Shown in pieces: positions 34,837-47,861 of a DNA stretch of 64,000 bases. Origin of the DNA: Talaromyces rugulosus (lineage: Eukaryota; Ascomycota; Eurotiomycetes; Eurotiales; Trichocomaceae); assembly GCF_013368755.1 (NCBI RefSeq), contig NC_049561.1, forward strand, positions 1,984,001-2,048,000, in the 5' to 3' direction. The position numbers and the translations under genes are program-made. The notes beneath the pieces are model-generated. The model did not search any database. It saw only the letters and a list, made by a program, of their open reading frames with translations, and was not told where the DNA came from. Each line of letters starts with the position of its first letter. Positions within the stretch are counted from its first letter, which is position 1.

Positions 34837-37440
34837 ATGTCGCTGGCATCATCAGAGCTGTCGCTCGCATCAAGTGACACGAGCAGCGCTCTGTCCGGAT
34901 CCGTCTTCCGCCCGAAGCGCCGCTCCGCAGCTCAAACCACGCCGCAAAACGTCCTGCTGTTCCTCGTGGCATTTCGCGTCCTCAACGCGCTCTGCGTGCG
35001 CACCTTCTTCCAACCCGATGAATTCTTCCAGTCGCTGGAACCCGCCTGGCAGGTGGCTTTTGGCAAGGACAGCGGTGCTTGGATTACCTGGGTGAGTCGG
35101 TGGCTGCTCTGGCGTCTCGTGTGGTCGAGTCGAAGCTAACCGTCCATGTCACAGGAATGGAAACACGAGCTGCGGTCCTCCATTCACCCTCTCTTCTTCA
35201 CGACAATATATTACCTCGCCGGATTACTCGCAGATGTTGCGCATCTATCACCCTTGACCGCCGCCGATTCTCTGATTGCGGCACCCAAAGCGGCCCAAGC
35301 TGTCCTTGCTGCCACGGGAGACTACTACACGTGGAAGCTAGCCGGAAAGGTGTATGGAAGCGATAGCTATGGCGCATGGGCTACGGTATGCTTGTCTTGG
35401 TGCAATTATCTGCATATTTGCTAATCGCTTACGTATAGCTCGCGTTGACTACCTTGAGTCCGTGGCAGTGGTTCTGCTCAACACGGACGTTCTCAAATTG
35501 CGTGGAGACTACGTTGACAGTAGTCGCACTATACATGTGGCCATGGGACTGGTTTCTTGACACCACAGAGGACGACAAAACAGAGGCAGAAAATAAAGGC
35601 GAGCTTCAGAATACAAACACTAGTCTTGAGAGTGCTAGCAGACTTTCAAGGTACCGATGGCCCGGACTGAACGGCGACATTTTGACGATCATGTTTCTAA
35701 CGGTTGCACTGCCCAGCCTTCGAAAGTGCCTTTTGCTAGCAGCATTGGCGTGTGTGCTACGACCTACGAATATCCTAGTGTGGGCATGTCTGTCCGGTTT
35801 TGCCATGTACAAGAGCCCTAAAGCTGTTTCCTTGGTCCTTGTTAGAGAGGCTATCCTGTGCGGGTAAGTTCAACCACGCATAAAAACTCCTAGATGCTCA
35901 TGTCTGTAGGTCAGCGGTTCTTGGTTTATCGGTTCTGATCGACCGCGTCTACTACGGCGCCTGGGCTTTTCCCTTTTTCCAGTTTCTTTGGGTCAACGTC
36001 GCCCAATCGATTGCCATATTCTATGGCCACAATGACTGGCATTACTACCTTTCTCAGGGCTTCCCTTTGCTCCTGATAACCGCCCTTCCGTTTGGCTTGC
36101 TCGGTATATATAGATCTTTGCGCGCAACATCTCCGAGTCGCAGCGCTTTGATCCGATTCCAATTGGCTTCCGTTTGCCTTTTCATGCCGGCCGTGCTTTC
36201 AGTGATAGCCCACAAGGAAGTCAGGTTTATATACCCTTTGCTACCTGCTCTACACATTTTGTCGGCAGAGCCGCTTGTGTCCTTTTTCTACCCTGCTATT
36301 TCGTCTTCGTCGAGCTATTATCTCCCCCGCAGGCTCACGTTAATTTTTCTCATCCTCGTGAATGTTGTTATTGCGTACTATACCACCTTTATCCACGCAT
36401 CTGGGCCGAACAGCGTCCTTTCTTATTTGAGGGAACGACACGTTGACCACAACACTGGTCATGGCGCCCTCCACGCGCCGACTCCGTCGTATGGACTGAG
36501 CCAGCCTACGCATGATGCGACGACACATAATATGTCAGTCGGCTTCCTCATGCCCTGCCACAGCACGCCGTGGCGGTCTCATCTCGTCTTTCCCTCCATC
36601 GACGCATGGGCCTTGTCATGCGAGCCACCGCTCGGATTGAACGAGACGCAAAAGAAGGTATATCTAGACGAAGCCGACCAGTTCTACGAAAACCCAACGA
36701 ATTTCCTGCAAACGCACATGGCGGGTGGTCTGTGGCACATTCCTCGCCGTCCGTCATATCAATATCTGGGCCCGCCTCCGCCTCCCCAAGCCCAACACCA
36801 CCATCAGCAAAGTCGGAAGGAATACACGCACGAATGGCCCGACTATCTAGTCTTTTTCGCGCAACTCGAGCCAACAATCCGAACAACGCTCCGCAGCAGT
36901 TCCTACTCAGAATGCTGGCGCACATGGAACACCGCCTGGCACGACGACTCGCGCCGCAAAGGTGACATTGTAGTATGGTGTCTGGACCCAAACGAGCAGC
37001 ACACCTGGCGCCAGACCCAGCAGCAAAAACACGTGCAACACCGTGAGAAGCAGTTTGAGCGCATTGTCTCTGGGTTCCAAAAGGAAGCCGCCAAGAAAAA
37101 TACCAGGTCGAGCCCATGGGATATCTTTAGCTTTCTGCGCATGCGCAAGCTTTCCTCTTCATCGGCTTGGTACCGCTCATCGCCATTCAACCTGTTCAAA
37201 AAGCTTCCCTGGCCATTTACAGCCAAGAAGCAGACATTTTTCCCCTCGTGGCTGACTCAATGGCCGCCATGGCCGACGACCAAGAAGGAATACTCGTACG
37301 TACCGAAATTCCTCCAAACCTACATTCCCGGAAACAGGGCATCTTCATGGTTTCCGTTTTCGTTCTCATGGCCGTGGAATAAAAAGAAAAACTCGGGGTA
37401 TCCCAGGATGCCGGAATTTGAGCGCGATTTGTGGAGTTAA
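34837..37440 (+). CDS. gpi10: GPI mannosyltransferase 3 (GPI10/PIG-B)
   Basis: Exons 34837-35091, 35155-35385, 35439-35863 and 35910-37440 give 813 residues. This ER multi-spanning GT22 enzyme adds the third, alpha-1,2-linked mannose to the GPI anchor precursor from dolichol-phosphate-mannose. Family landmarks are [19 protein letters not shown] (the acidic PDE/E motif in the first lumenal loop), [17 protein letters not shown] (about 343) and [12 protein letters not shown] (about 404). About ten hydrophobic segments are visible. The start ATG at 34837 is the first in frame after the leader. The C-terminus after about residue 610 is an unusual Trp/Pro/Phe/Lys-rich tail. Confidence 0.92.
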
Positions 37441-37861
37441 AAGACCTTTCTTTCTCTCTCTCGGGAATTACATCTTGTATATATTATTACAACGTTCTAA
37501 TAGATTGTATTGATCCGGCAGTTTTTTTGCTATCTAATGAACAAAAATAGTGATATTCGTCATTTCAATGTTACCAAAAAAGAAAAGTGAGTGCAATCAA
37601 TGCTCAGGTGATTCAGGGTTCGTAACTCCCATCTAACTAATAAAGTCAACCCAGGCCGTCGCGTCGACTATGCAATAACCAGATCCAGTTGTCATACCAT
37701 ACATATGTACAAAAATTCCATCTTAACCTTCATATGTCCAAAACCAGTGCCAATGCCAAGTTCCAAATCTATAAGCAAGCGAAGAAGAAGAAGAAGAAGA
37801 AGAAGAAGAAGAAAAAGAACAAAAGAAACCAGAAAATAAAGCTAAAACAAAAATCAAACAA
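37441..37861. other. Convergent intergenic region with AAG tract
   Basis: It lies between the stops of gpi10 and the ArfGAP gene and probably contains both 3' UTRs. A perfect AAG/GAA microsatellite sits at about 37781-37816. Confidence 0.6.
37781..37816 (+). repeat. AAG trinucleotide microsatellite
   Basis: About twelve uninterrupted GAA/AAG units lie directly downstream of the ArfGAP stop codon on the opposite strand, followed by a less regular A-rich tail. Confidence 0.9.
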
Positions 37862-38083
37862 TCACGCATATCTTGCACTCAAACTGGCAAATGCATCAGG
37901 ACTGTGACGGCCGTTTTGTAACCCGTTAATATCTACACTTCCTTTACTCATATGGGACATTGGCATAAAGTTCATTTTCGTAGGCGGAGGGGGAGGCACT
38001 GCTGTCTGGCCTAGGCCAATTCCTAAACCGGCAGATTGGGCCGGTGCTGCCATGGGGGCTGCTGTTGGAAATGGGTTTAAGCT

Positions 38084-38118
<35 letters not shown>

Positions 38119-40258
38119 GCTGCTGTTGCGGCTGAGCAGTGTTGAAAAAGGGGTTGTTGTTTATGGGATCCGAAGGTCTCGGGGAGACGAACTCGGGCAT
38201 TGTGGCGCTGCGTTGCGGGGTGGATATGTTGAATGGAGACTGCGATTGCATTGTCTGAGGTGTTGATCCTGATGCGGTCAAGAGTGAGGGCGCAGGGCTG
38301 GTGGTTTGGTAGGGATTATTGGTTGCTTGTTGTTGCTGTTGCTGTTGCTGTTGCGGCGGTGGTTGCTGTGGTTGGGACTGTTCGGGGATCGTCGACATCG
38401 TCGCTGGTCCCGATGGCGCGAGATTGTAGAGAGACATGATACTGTTCTTGTCCATTCTGGCTGTCTGCATCGCCATCTGCTGGTTTTGATATGGATTGTA
38501 TGATGTTTGAAATTGCTGCTGCTGTTGCTGCTGTTGAACGTTGAAGGGTGACGTGTTGGGGTTATTGAAGGGGTTGTACGATGTCTGAGAGGATTGCAAG
38601 TATTGTGGGTGTTGTTGTTGTTGTTGTTGTTGTTGCTGCTGCTGCTGCTGCGGTGCAAACATCTGCGCCGAAGAGTACAAAGGCATGGTATTGGCGTGTC
38701 GAGGGGGAGGATACCCCTGCAACGACTGAGATTGGTTCTGCTGCGCACCGGTCGACTGCGCGGAAATTGACCCAAAGAACGGGTTTCCAGGCGACAAGCT
38801 TTGAGTAGGTTGGATCGGCGTAGACTGTGCGGACTGACTAAAGTACGGATTTCCAGTAGATTGGGCCGACGCAGGCGCTGACATGAAGAACGGGTTGTGG
38901 TTTATCGACTGTGGAGAGTTTGTGTAGGATTGCGAAGTCTGTAGCGAGGGAAGAGCTGTGGGGTCCGTCATCTGTCGGCTAGGATAGCCACCGGTAGTAT
39001 GGGGAAAAAGCGGTTGCGAGACCTGCAGGTTCTGGAAGGAGTTTTCAAGACCCGTAGCAGGCGCCTGTTGCGGCGTAGGTTGAGGAGCATCGAAGGGGTT
39101 ATAAGACTTGGTAGCTGGAGCTGAAGAATTCACCTGCGCACCAGCCGAAGCGGAGACCGTTGTGTTGATACTCCAAGGATCATTGGCAGCAGACTTTGAA
39201 ATGGGCGGCGGCGCTAGGTCCGGGTTCGACAGACTTTCACTGGCCCCTGGCTGTGAAGACACACCCTGGCCTCCTTCGCCCAGACGAGTCAGAGACTCAA
39301 CAGCACGCTCTAGGTCGCCAAAGTGGCCCTTCAATACAGAGGCATTGCGTCTGTCATTGGGAAAGCCCATATCTCTCAGCATCTTCAGCTTCATTTCCAC
39401 AGACGCCACATTCGCCTCTCCGAGATTGATACCAAAGACGCGGGATTGTTTGTTTATCGACACCGAGGGGGACGAGGGAGCATACGTAGCAGATGAAGGA
39501 GAAGATGGCGTCGTTGCTCGATCGGAGGAGATCTGCGGCAATCGACTCGTCGACGACACAGATCGTAGTCCAAAGCCAAACTTCCGGCCGCTCTTGGGAG
39601 GAATTGGAGGCGAAGAATGTGGCATAGACTCGTCAAACGACCTCTGCGTATGATAGCCAGAATCGTCTCTGCTCGGAGGCTTCGGTTTCCCGTCTTCTAG
39701 GATGCGGTGTTCGTACTTTTGCCGGATAAATCGCTCCATTACCGAATCGGCTTCGTCGGCGTCGATGGGTATGGCGGGCTTGATGCCTTTGGGGTTGTAT
39801 TCTTTGTTGACAGCATCGTTACCCCTTCGTCTCATATTCTGCGCGCGTGAGCATTTAGAGGGGGATGACATTTAGCATCGGAAAAAGCACAACGTACCTC
39901 GACTTGGTCGCTCGTCCAGCTGTCCATACTCAAGGATTTGACCTTTGAGATATGCGTGCCCATCTTCCGATGCAGCGACCCGCACCGCATACAGAGGAAA
40001 GCGCCCAGCTAATTCTCAGTCAGTCCGTCCGTTTGTCGTCTTGTCTGGTCTTGAGGGAATTGCGACTTACGTTCCAGCTGGCCCATCCTGAATGAAGCAA
40101 GACATTAGCAATTGTAGCACGAAAGGTAAAAACGACAACGTACCTGGGTTTCTCGTCTGGCAATCGGCACATCGATCGTTTCCGGGCACGGAGCGGATGA
40201 GCTCCTGCAGGGCCCTCTCGTTGCGCGCCTGCTGGCGCTTGTTGATCACCGAAGTCAT
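37862..40258 (-). CDS. ArfGAP with UBA domain and polyQ tail (Gts1-like)
   Basis: Exons 40144-40258, 40071-40087, 39898-40008 and 37862-39838 give 739 residues. The ArfGAP zinc finger is C30-x2-C33-x16-C50-x2-C53, with the arginine finger R58 in CGSLHR. It is complete only if a 17-nt exon (GWASWN) is included. A UBA domain follows at about 226-267 (EMKLKMLRDMGFPNDRRNAS). The remaining 470 residues are Gln/Asn/Pro/Ser-rich with several pure polyQ runs. The layout matches yeast Gts1 and related Arf1 GTPase-activating proteins acting in vesicle traffic. PolyQ length is likely to vary between strains. Confidence 0.9.
38084..38127 (-). repeat. Longest polyQ-coding tract of the ArfGAP
   Basis: The plus strand shows TTG/TGC triplets, read as CAA/CAG glutamine codons on the coding strand. 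Shorter tracts lie at about 38333-38357, 38513-38537 and 38609-38652. All are in frame. Confidence 0.9.
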
Positions 40259-41793
40259 GCTGCGATGGATGCAGGAGAGGAGACTTGCGCGTGATTGTTG
40301 TTGTTGAGAGACGGAGTGAGGACTCGACACGGACGGGGGCAAGTCGTGTGGTGATCGGAAGTGTGCGTGAGGGGAATTCAGACTAGCAGCAGCATTCTGG
40401 GGGAGTGTAACGCAATGCCGTCGGCGGGCAGCGATCGAGACGAATGGTAGTAGTATTACCCTGCCGATAATAATGGTGTTATCTCAACGGAGCACTCGGT
40501 AATAATAACAGTTGTGTAGAAAGAAGATGGCAGGAGACTCCACCGGCCGCGGGCGATTGGAGTGGCATGCGCGACTTTGATGCTTGTGCACGCCAAACCG
40601 CCCCCCGGTGCCTCCACAAGTCCACTGCGACGCCGGTCAGGGACTCAGGGGAAACCTGATTCTGGCGATTTGCTTGTGATCTAGTACAGATTCAACTGTG
40701 CTCTTCAGGAGGGATTATCCGGGTTTAAGGCTTCAGCCTGGCCTGTGGGATCATGCACTGCGAATTTACTACTGTGAAGTGAACCGGCAATTTCTTACTG
40801 AACAACCAACTATAATTCTGCCAATGGCTATAACTATATACTACTACTACTGCTATCAAAGCTGAAGAAGTTAAAAAGATGTCGGAGCAATTGGAGGACT
40901 CGCCTAACCACGGTGAAGAAAAATCCGATCTCGGCAAGAGAAACAGTTGCCCCTGAGTTTGTCACTCTGGTTCGCCAATATGACCTGCCATCCCATGATG
41001 TTCCATAAAATTTGTTTCATGGAACAGGGAATTGGAGGTTGATTATGCGTTCGTAGGTAAATAAAATGTGTGTATTTCTTGGAAAGGAAAAACGGGAAAA
41101 AATCGGCCGGTTTTGTATGTGTTTTCTGCCGGGCGGTGAAGACGCCAGGGCACGTGACCCTCGGCTAGGCTTTTCTACTTTTGTTTTTCTTTTTTTTTTT
41201 CCCTCCGCTGTTTTTTCTCTTCTCTTCTTAATCATCTTCAACAACCCAGTCGACAAACAGTAGTATCAACTGCTGGAAGAACAACTCTCGATAATGATGC
41301 GAGATCCAGTTCATCCATGCCCCAAGTAGCAAAGAGAAAAACAAGAAGCCACCAGTTCCACGTCTTTGGTATCCCACACCATAGAGGTCAAAACTTATTT
41401 ATCGTTCGTTCGGTGGCAGAGCAAAACCCAACAGTTTTTAGCAGGACTGCGTCTACTCCACCCTGCTGTTTGCCGTTTATCGAACAGCAGGACTATTCTT
41501 ATGACGGACATTATAGAAAATAATATTTTTCTTAAAGAAAATAAATTTCATTCTAAATCATAGTTCCGTGTTCCTATTTTGGGTGCTGTAGAATCTTGAC
41601 ATAGCTGTCGGTTTCTTTAGATCTTGGCATAATAATCATGCTGATTTCGGTAGCGCATGAAAGTAATACGAAAAAAACCGCAGTCTGTTGGCCGTGCTGA
41701 ACCACCTGTGTGTGTTCATGGTGAGTTTCTCCTTGCGGTACCTTTGTATCTCTACGACTAGTTAGTCCAACCTATCACGTCAATAGCAAATAG
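40259..41793. other. Intergenic region upstream of the ArfGAP
   Basis: There is no convincing gene in 1.5 kb. A T run lies at about 41190-41200 and CT-rich sequence around it. The part next to 40258 is the ArfGAP promoter and 5' UTR. Confidence 0.45.
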
Positions 41794-43681
41794 TCAGGGG
41801 TTGTGTGGCATACCATCTCTGTACTGGCCTTGGATATGGCCAAGAATCTCAAGCAGGCGGCTCGTAATCGGGTCGTGGCCAGCGTCGGAAGGACGACTCT
41901 GTCTTTCCTTTTCCTTTTCTCGAAATGCAAAGGCAAACGAGTGAGCGATAGTTCTAAAGGCAGCCTCTAACTCTTCTAGCTGCCTCTTTGTTTCTTCCTG
42001 CTCGCCCCGTTGTTCTCGTTCGGCCAGCACGTAGTTGGCTTGGAGAGATAGCTGGGCCTGGCTGATGATGACAATAAGCAGGATCGACACACAGTACATA
42101 TTTCCCCACTCGCGGTCATTCATCGTCTTGCTGTTCTTGACAATGTCATCCACCTGGGAGATGACCTTCTTCTGTATTTTCTGGTATATTTCAAAAAGCA
42201 CACATTTGACTCCCTTGTTTATTTGTCGTGACGAGTTGGTGGTACATTCAGGTCGAGGAGGCCGCAACATGTTGACGACGCCGCCCAGATCCTCCGCCGG
42301 CACGGTTATCTGGAAAGAGAGAATGGTTGCCAATAGGGTCATGCTCCATGCGTGGGAGAGCATTTCGTTAATTTGGTGACATTGACTGTTTTGATTCTCT
42401 TCAGTCCAGCACGTATAAGAATATTCCCAGGCTGTCTTCAACAGCCTCCGTATCCATATGTCCTGTTCTCCCCGAAAACAGGCTCGTCGCCACTGGCTCA
42501 TACTGACTCCGTCTCTGAGAGTCTCTTTAAGCCAACGCTTTAGCGAACGAGGGACCCCACTACCTTTATACGTGGCAAAGATTGGAAGCCCAGGAACACA
42601 TTGAGCTTTTCCTTTCCGAACTGAATACGAATGCATTGATTCATCCGTCAATGGAGTAAATTCGCATCCGAGAAATCCATGGAAAACCTTTCCAAACCCA
42701 AAGCTCAGCGGCAGGGAAAATGTTCCTTGGATATCCGGGCTTGTATGCATCATCATCCAGTTTTCATACGACGCCAAGCTTAAGCGGTTCGCAAGCATAG
42801 CTGCTCAAAAATAGCCCGTGTCAGCGTTTTCAAAAGTCATAGATACATTGGACGATACTCACATGGTATTATCGAGTCTCCCGCCTGAGAGAAAGAGCGA
42901 AAGCAGCCCATCCACTTGCGACCATTGTTGTTAGTGGTGCACGGATTGCATGGATCATCTCTAGAGCACTTGACCAGTTTAGCACATCTTTTATAATGCC
43001 AGTACGAGGATTGGCCTTACCCTGCCCTTCATCGCCCAGCATCGAAGACATGCCCCGACTTCGCGAACTTCCCGGGAATTGATGCCGCCGTCTTTAGAAA
43101 GGTTCGTCCCAGGTACAGTTCCGCCTCTATGCTCAGATCCAGAATGTTCGGCCGGCGTAGCGGGGTTCGTATAATATACATGTTGCTGTCTGACCAACTG
43201 ATCTGAAATTGGTTTCTGGCTGCCTATGACATGGGCAGGCCAGTGAATAGGTAAGTCCTCGGGCTGTTGGGGTACTTGAGACGGGCCCGGAACCTGAGAC
43301 TGTAGCCAGTATGGATATCCGGGGCATTGAGGGTTCCATGACGGAGACCAGCCTTCCATCTGAAGAGCTGCTCGCTCGTGGTCATCAAAGAGATACAGAT
43401 CAGGTTGATCGAGTATATGGTCCGAGTGGTCAAAATCGCACCGGGGGGATGTACCCTGTGCGTGGATATAGTCTGGGTAATTTGATAAGCGAAAAAGTGG
43501 TTTAAGTAAAAAGCAGGCCGTCCTCATTACCTTGCTCCGGGTTGGGCGAGTAGACGAGGCGGTGCTCTTCTCTCATGAAAGGCCTAGGAGACCACCAGTT
43601 CTCAGCCCCTGGGGTCAGAGAACTAGGAACAATGTGACTCATCGAGCCGGCCGAGTTGGATAGTTTCGGCCTTTTGGGCAT
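41794..43681 (-). CDS. Putative zinc-cluster transcription factor (atypical C6)
   Basis: Exons 43531-43681, 43021-43472, 42863-42968 and 41794-42800 give 571 residues; all four join in frame. A Cys cluster sits internally at 192-223: C192-x2-C195-x6-C202-x5-C208-x2-C211-x11-C223, beginning ACLRCWAMKGRC. This resembles a Zn2Cys6 DNA-binding motif with a long last spacer and no N-terminal position. The 200 residues before it are Pro/His/Gln-rich. After it comes a helical region with LLATILSFQITVPAEDLGGV and a charged coiled-coil-like end (EREQRGEQEETKRQLEELEA). It is probably a nuclear regulator. It lies next to the biosynthetic region, but a link is not shown. Confidence 0.65.
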
Positions 43682-45583
43682 GTTTGTAGTTTGTTGATTG
43701 GTTCTCAAATGATTAGAACACTGTGCCGCTTTGCTGTTTGCTGTATGATCAGGCCGCGAAGGAGGGAGCCTACCTATGCTAGCTTTATAGGCAGAAACGT
43801 GACCGGGCAGCAGCAGAATCCACTCTCGAATGGCAAGGGTTTGGGTGAATACATTGAAAACCTGGACGTCTGGGCCCAGACAGAAGTATCCAATTTATCT
43901 ACGCCCCGATAGCACACTGTGCCCACTGTATCCACTGAATCCCGTCTTCCTCTCTCTGTGTCCTGTCGACCCATTCACGTCAGCAGGAAACCGAGACACG
44001 ATTGGCAGCATCGTTTTTTGGCCAGCGGACTGCACGGAATGCTGCAGCGTGTCTCAGCGTACGGCGGCCGTGCATTGGTTGCCTCCGCCGTCCACTGTCG
44101 AAAGTTTTTTTTTTTTTTTTGTGGCGATGGGGCAAGCGTAGAGTTTGTTTGCCTAATACACGTTTGTGCTATGTTTTTTGTTTTTGTTTTTCTGCTTCGC
44201 CTTGAGCGACTTTGGCTTCGTACTCAATGTCTCCGAGCCCCGCACCGCATCGCACTGCTGCGACCTGATGCGCATCACAAGCCCGGGTAAAAGACTGCTG
44301 CGCCTGCCCACTCCTCGCTATAGAGCAGGAAAAACAAAAAAATGAGGCGGGGATGGCTGAGCTCCGATTCGAGGCCTTGGATCTGCAGGGCACAACAACG
44401 GGCACTGGGCTGTTTTGCAAGCGGGGGGCCATAGCCTCGCCAGGCGGATTCGCTTCTTTGTTTGTGCCTGCGTGCTTCGGTGGCTTATGGCTGCGGTGTC
44501 TCGATGGGTCTGGACCTAGTGTAGCACTTGTACTCGCGGATGATGGCATTCATGCTGGTGCCCATCGTGGTAGATAAGCAAAAAAAGAGAGTTTGGTTTG
44601 TGACAAGGCAGACACGGCGGTGTGAGGAAGGACGCAGCAGGTCTCCGTCGAGAGAAACATCGGCCCGGCCACATGTCACTGACAGTCTCAGCATTCCTGA
44701 GCTCTTCACCTACACGTGTAATAGTAGTCTTTTGTCGGGGACTCACCTTGGTTAATACCTACACATGGTGTTTGTCCGAGATTCTGCGGATATCCTCCGC
44801 CTTATGTCCTTTATCAATGCTGCTGCCCAAGCTGCCTCACCTTTTGTCGTGTGCAGCTGGGTAGCAACAGAGTCCGAGTTGCCCCGAAGGATATTGATTG
44901 AAGCTGCAGCTGCAGGTGCAGGTGTCATAAGCTGTCAGTGGTGGCCCTGGTGGGCGCTTGTATAACATTGGACCAAGTGTGACGCTAAGGCGTGCAGCTG
45001 TGCTCAGCCGACCTCGGCCGAGCTCATAAATTGTGTATCTATTACACTAAAGCATAATAAACAAGTTGATAAAATATATTCAAATCTTGCCTTGTATTGT
45101 ACGGTTTTTGGGGGTGTAACCATCTATGAAGTATTGATTTATACAGCGTTGCTAGTGATGAGGTGAAAGGGTGGCCGCATAAATGCACGTTGACTGTAAA
45201 AGAAATTAATATTATATGATTCAAGGTACATATCAGACACGAGTGACCCCAAATTTACATGTACACGTACACGACAAGTGAAACAATAATTTAACCCAAC
45301 CCCCTCCCTTCTGTCTAATTTATTTGTGTTGCAGAGCACGAAGTACCGTACAGGTGATCGTCATCTTCTCCTTCAACCCCGTCTGTTTGAGTTTACCTTA
45401 TCGGAGTTCCAATAATCCCCTGCAATGGTCAACAGCTAGGGCACTAAGAGACCGTGCCTTTGTTAGGATTAGAACCTGTGACACCCAAATATCATAACTG
45501 AGACGGGAAATTGCTCCATGTAATGTAATGTAAGTGATCCCGCTGATCAGGAATAACATATAATACTCTAAAGACTTATATGG
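43682..45583. other. Intergenic region left of the biosynthetic genes
   Basis: A T run of about 16 lies at 44104-44120. Overlapping frames of 60-126 residues on both strands lack domain features, and none is called. This marks the transition from conserved to accessory gene content. Confidence 0.45.
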
Positions 45584-47292
45584 CTAGGTACCAGTTGCTC
45601 TGCGCTCTAGACTAGACCGATTCATGGCGCTAACAGCAATGGTTGCAGATCCAAACAAGCACCCAGCAACTAGAAAAGGCAGCCCAATCCAAGCACTCCC
45701 CCACTCCAAGCCCGCTCGAAACGAGGCAGCAAGCAAAGGCCCGGCTACTATGGACCCCATTGTCTCAAAGACACTGATTGTAGTATACATCATATTGAAA
45801 TGACGCTTGTCGATAATAGAGGCCAGTAAACTGCGAATTAAAGGCGGGTATCCATAGCCTAGCGCAAAGAACCCTAAGCCAACATACATTAAACCTTGTG
45901 TTTCAGATAGCCCGATCGTAAAAGAACCAAAAGTGGACATGAATACGCTAATACGTGCCAGCCACAAGTTTCGACTCTGCGTTGATAATGATGTTTTGCG
46001 AGCAAGGGTTTGGCTAGCAACTGGAAGGATGACCGTAAGGAGCATAAGAGTGGAAAATGCTTGAAAAGATAGTAAAAGACCGGCCTACAGTAAACAGTCA
46101 GCACTGATGATTCACAATATCAATATAATATAAGGAATGGTTGCCTGGGCCCATGACCACCCGTATCGCTTTGTAATATACTGAAGTAGAATGTCTTGTG
46201 CCAAACGACCCAAAGTCGTGACCAGGAATGTAAGAAGCAGTATCGTAACCAAAATATTGCCTCGCGCAAACCACATGGTTGCGGTGCCTATGGCCATGAG
46301 CTGCTCGCGAGCCGTCATTGGTGACTCGATTTTATTGGGTAATGTTGTATCGGAATGCTGCTGGCGTTGCTTCTCAGCAAAAGTCCTGGGGAGAACGATA
46401 GCCAGGACGGTTGCTAGCCAAAGACATCCCAGACCACAGAACATGGGGAGCCAAGTGTTGATGTTTATGAGGAGGTACACCAAAGGACTAGCAAGTAATT
46501 GGCTTCCAATAAGTGTAGCAGTAATATAAAAGAATATAATCGACCTACGGAGGTCAGCTATTGTGCCATTATTAAAATTTCTCTTCTTGTTAAAACTTCT
46601 CAGGTGTACCTTTGTTTTTCGCTTACAACACTGCTTAAAATCGCAAAGGTTATGGCATTAAAGACAGGCGCACCACCCCCAATAAAGCCAAAAGCAGACG
46701 AAAACCATATCATACGGGGAGAGAAGAAATTTGGTAGTAAGCCTAGAGTTTTAGGTTAGCTATAGATAAAATCCTGAAACAACAAGACAAAATATTGATG
46801 TGACGCACAAACAAGGACATTAAAGGTACTGGTCAGCGCGCCGCCCAACACTGACAATCCAAGAACAAACTCTCGCCCATACTTATCTGCCATAAGGCCA
46901 TACGGTAGAGCAGTGAGTAATCCTGGTATAATATCGAACGTGGCTTGCCACCCACGAATAAGCGATAGTTCCGACTGGACGGTCTTGTCCTTGCATCGTG
47001 GATCATTGGCAGTAGGAATGTCAGGCAGAATAGTGCCGCGACAAATGATCTCCTCCAGTACCTGGCTAAGTGGGATTGTGATAAGATAAAGGCCAAACTC
47101 CATGAGGATATTAAGTAGGAAGCAGGTAATCATCATGCCGAGCGGACGAAGCGCCGACGATTTCCAACGAGAACTATGGGCGTTATCGTAGTCATCTGAA
47201 TCGCTTCTAATTAAAGGACTTTGCTCATTTCCGATAGAATCAATGCTATGCCTGAGGTCAAGCGGTTCGTGGTTGTCCTCATCTTGCGCCAT
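45584..47292 (-). CDS. MFS transporter, putative product exporter (UstT-like position)
   Basis: Exons 46809-47292, 46610-46742, 46145-46544 and 45584-46084 give 505 residues with about 12 membrane segments. The MFS motif A is GLMADKYGRE at about residue 132. The third intron begins with GC instead of GT (CAG|gcaacc), yet the join YGWSWAQ-AGLLLSFQAFS is clean and typical of fungal MFS proteins. The acidic N-terminal 55 residues are cytosolic. It could be the exporter of the neighbouring RiPP product, as the ustiloxin cluster also has an MFS gene, but its upstream region lacks the GGCGCC array, and it lies outside the telomere-like repeat at 47.67 kb. A general drug exporter is the alternative. 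Confidence 0.82.
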
Positions 47293-47671
47293 TTTTGCCT
47301 AATTTGGACGCCCGCAGCGCGGAAACTCTATCTGAGTGGTTTGAAGGAAAACCGTTTTTTTTTTAACCCTTTTTCTCTCGCTTTTTAGTTCCAGAAATTT
47401 GAAACAGTTGGGTAGCTAGACATTATAATATGCGGGGGTTATGCATTAGTGAGATTACTCCTGCTGCATGAAACAGGCAAAGATACCACGTACTAGCTGA
47501 TGGATCACATGTGCAGCTGACAGATGACCGGGGTCATAGCACTTATGGTCATATTAATATTACGTTGCAATTATAGGAGCAGTTTAATGCAAACACTACA
47601 AACAAACATTTGAAATTGAGACATCTAATGTTAAGGCCTGAGAATCTGAACCGGAATGTTTCACGATGGCG

Positions 47672-47698
47672 AACCCTAACCCTAAAAAATAACCCTAA
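47672..47698 (+). repeat. Interstitial telomere-type repeat (CCCTAA orientation)
   Basis: Three CCCTAA units (47674, 47680, 47693) are interrupted by AAAAAT. The patch lies between the MFS gene and the 3' end of the tyrosinase gene, at the left edge of the RiPP core. Confidence 0.8.
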
Positions 47699-47861
47699 GC
47701 GGGCGCTGCTGGACAGCCTGTCGTTCGCAGCTATGTATGTTGCACTCCTTTACAAATTAATATATCTACATGCAATTATCAAATACACTCAGCTTGAACC
47801 GTTAGTGATAAATATGTACAGATATTTGGAACACTCGGAATGTTGCCCTGTTTGTCTTCCT

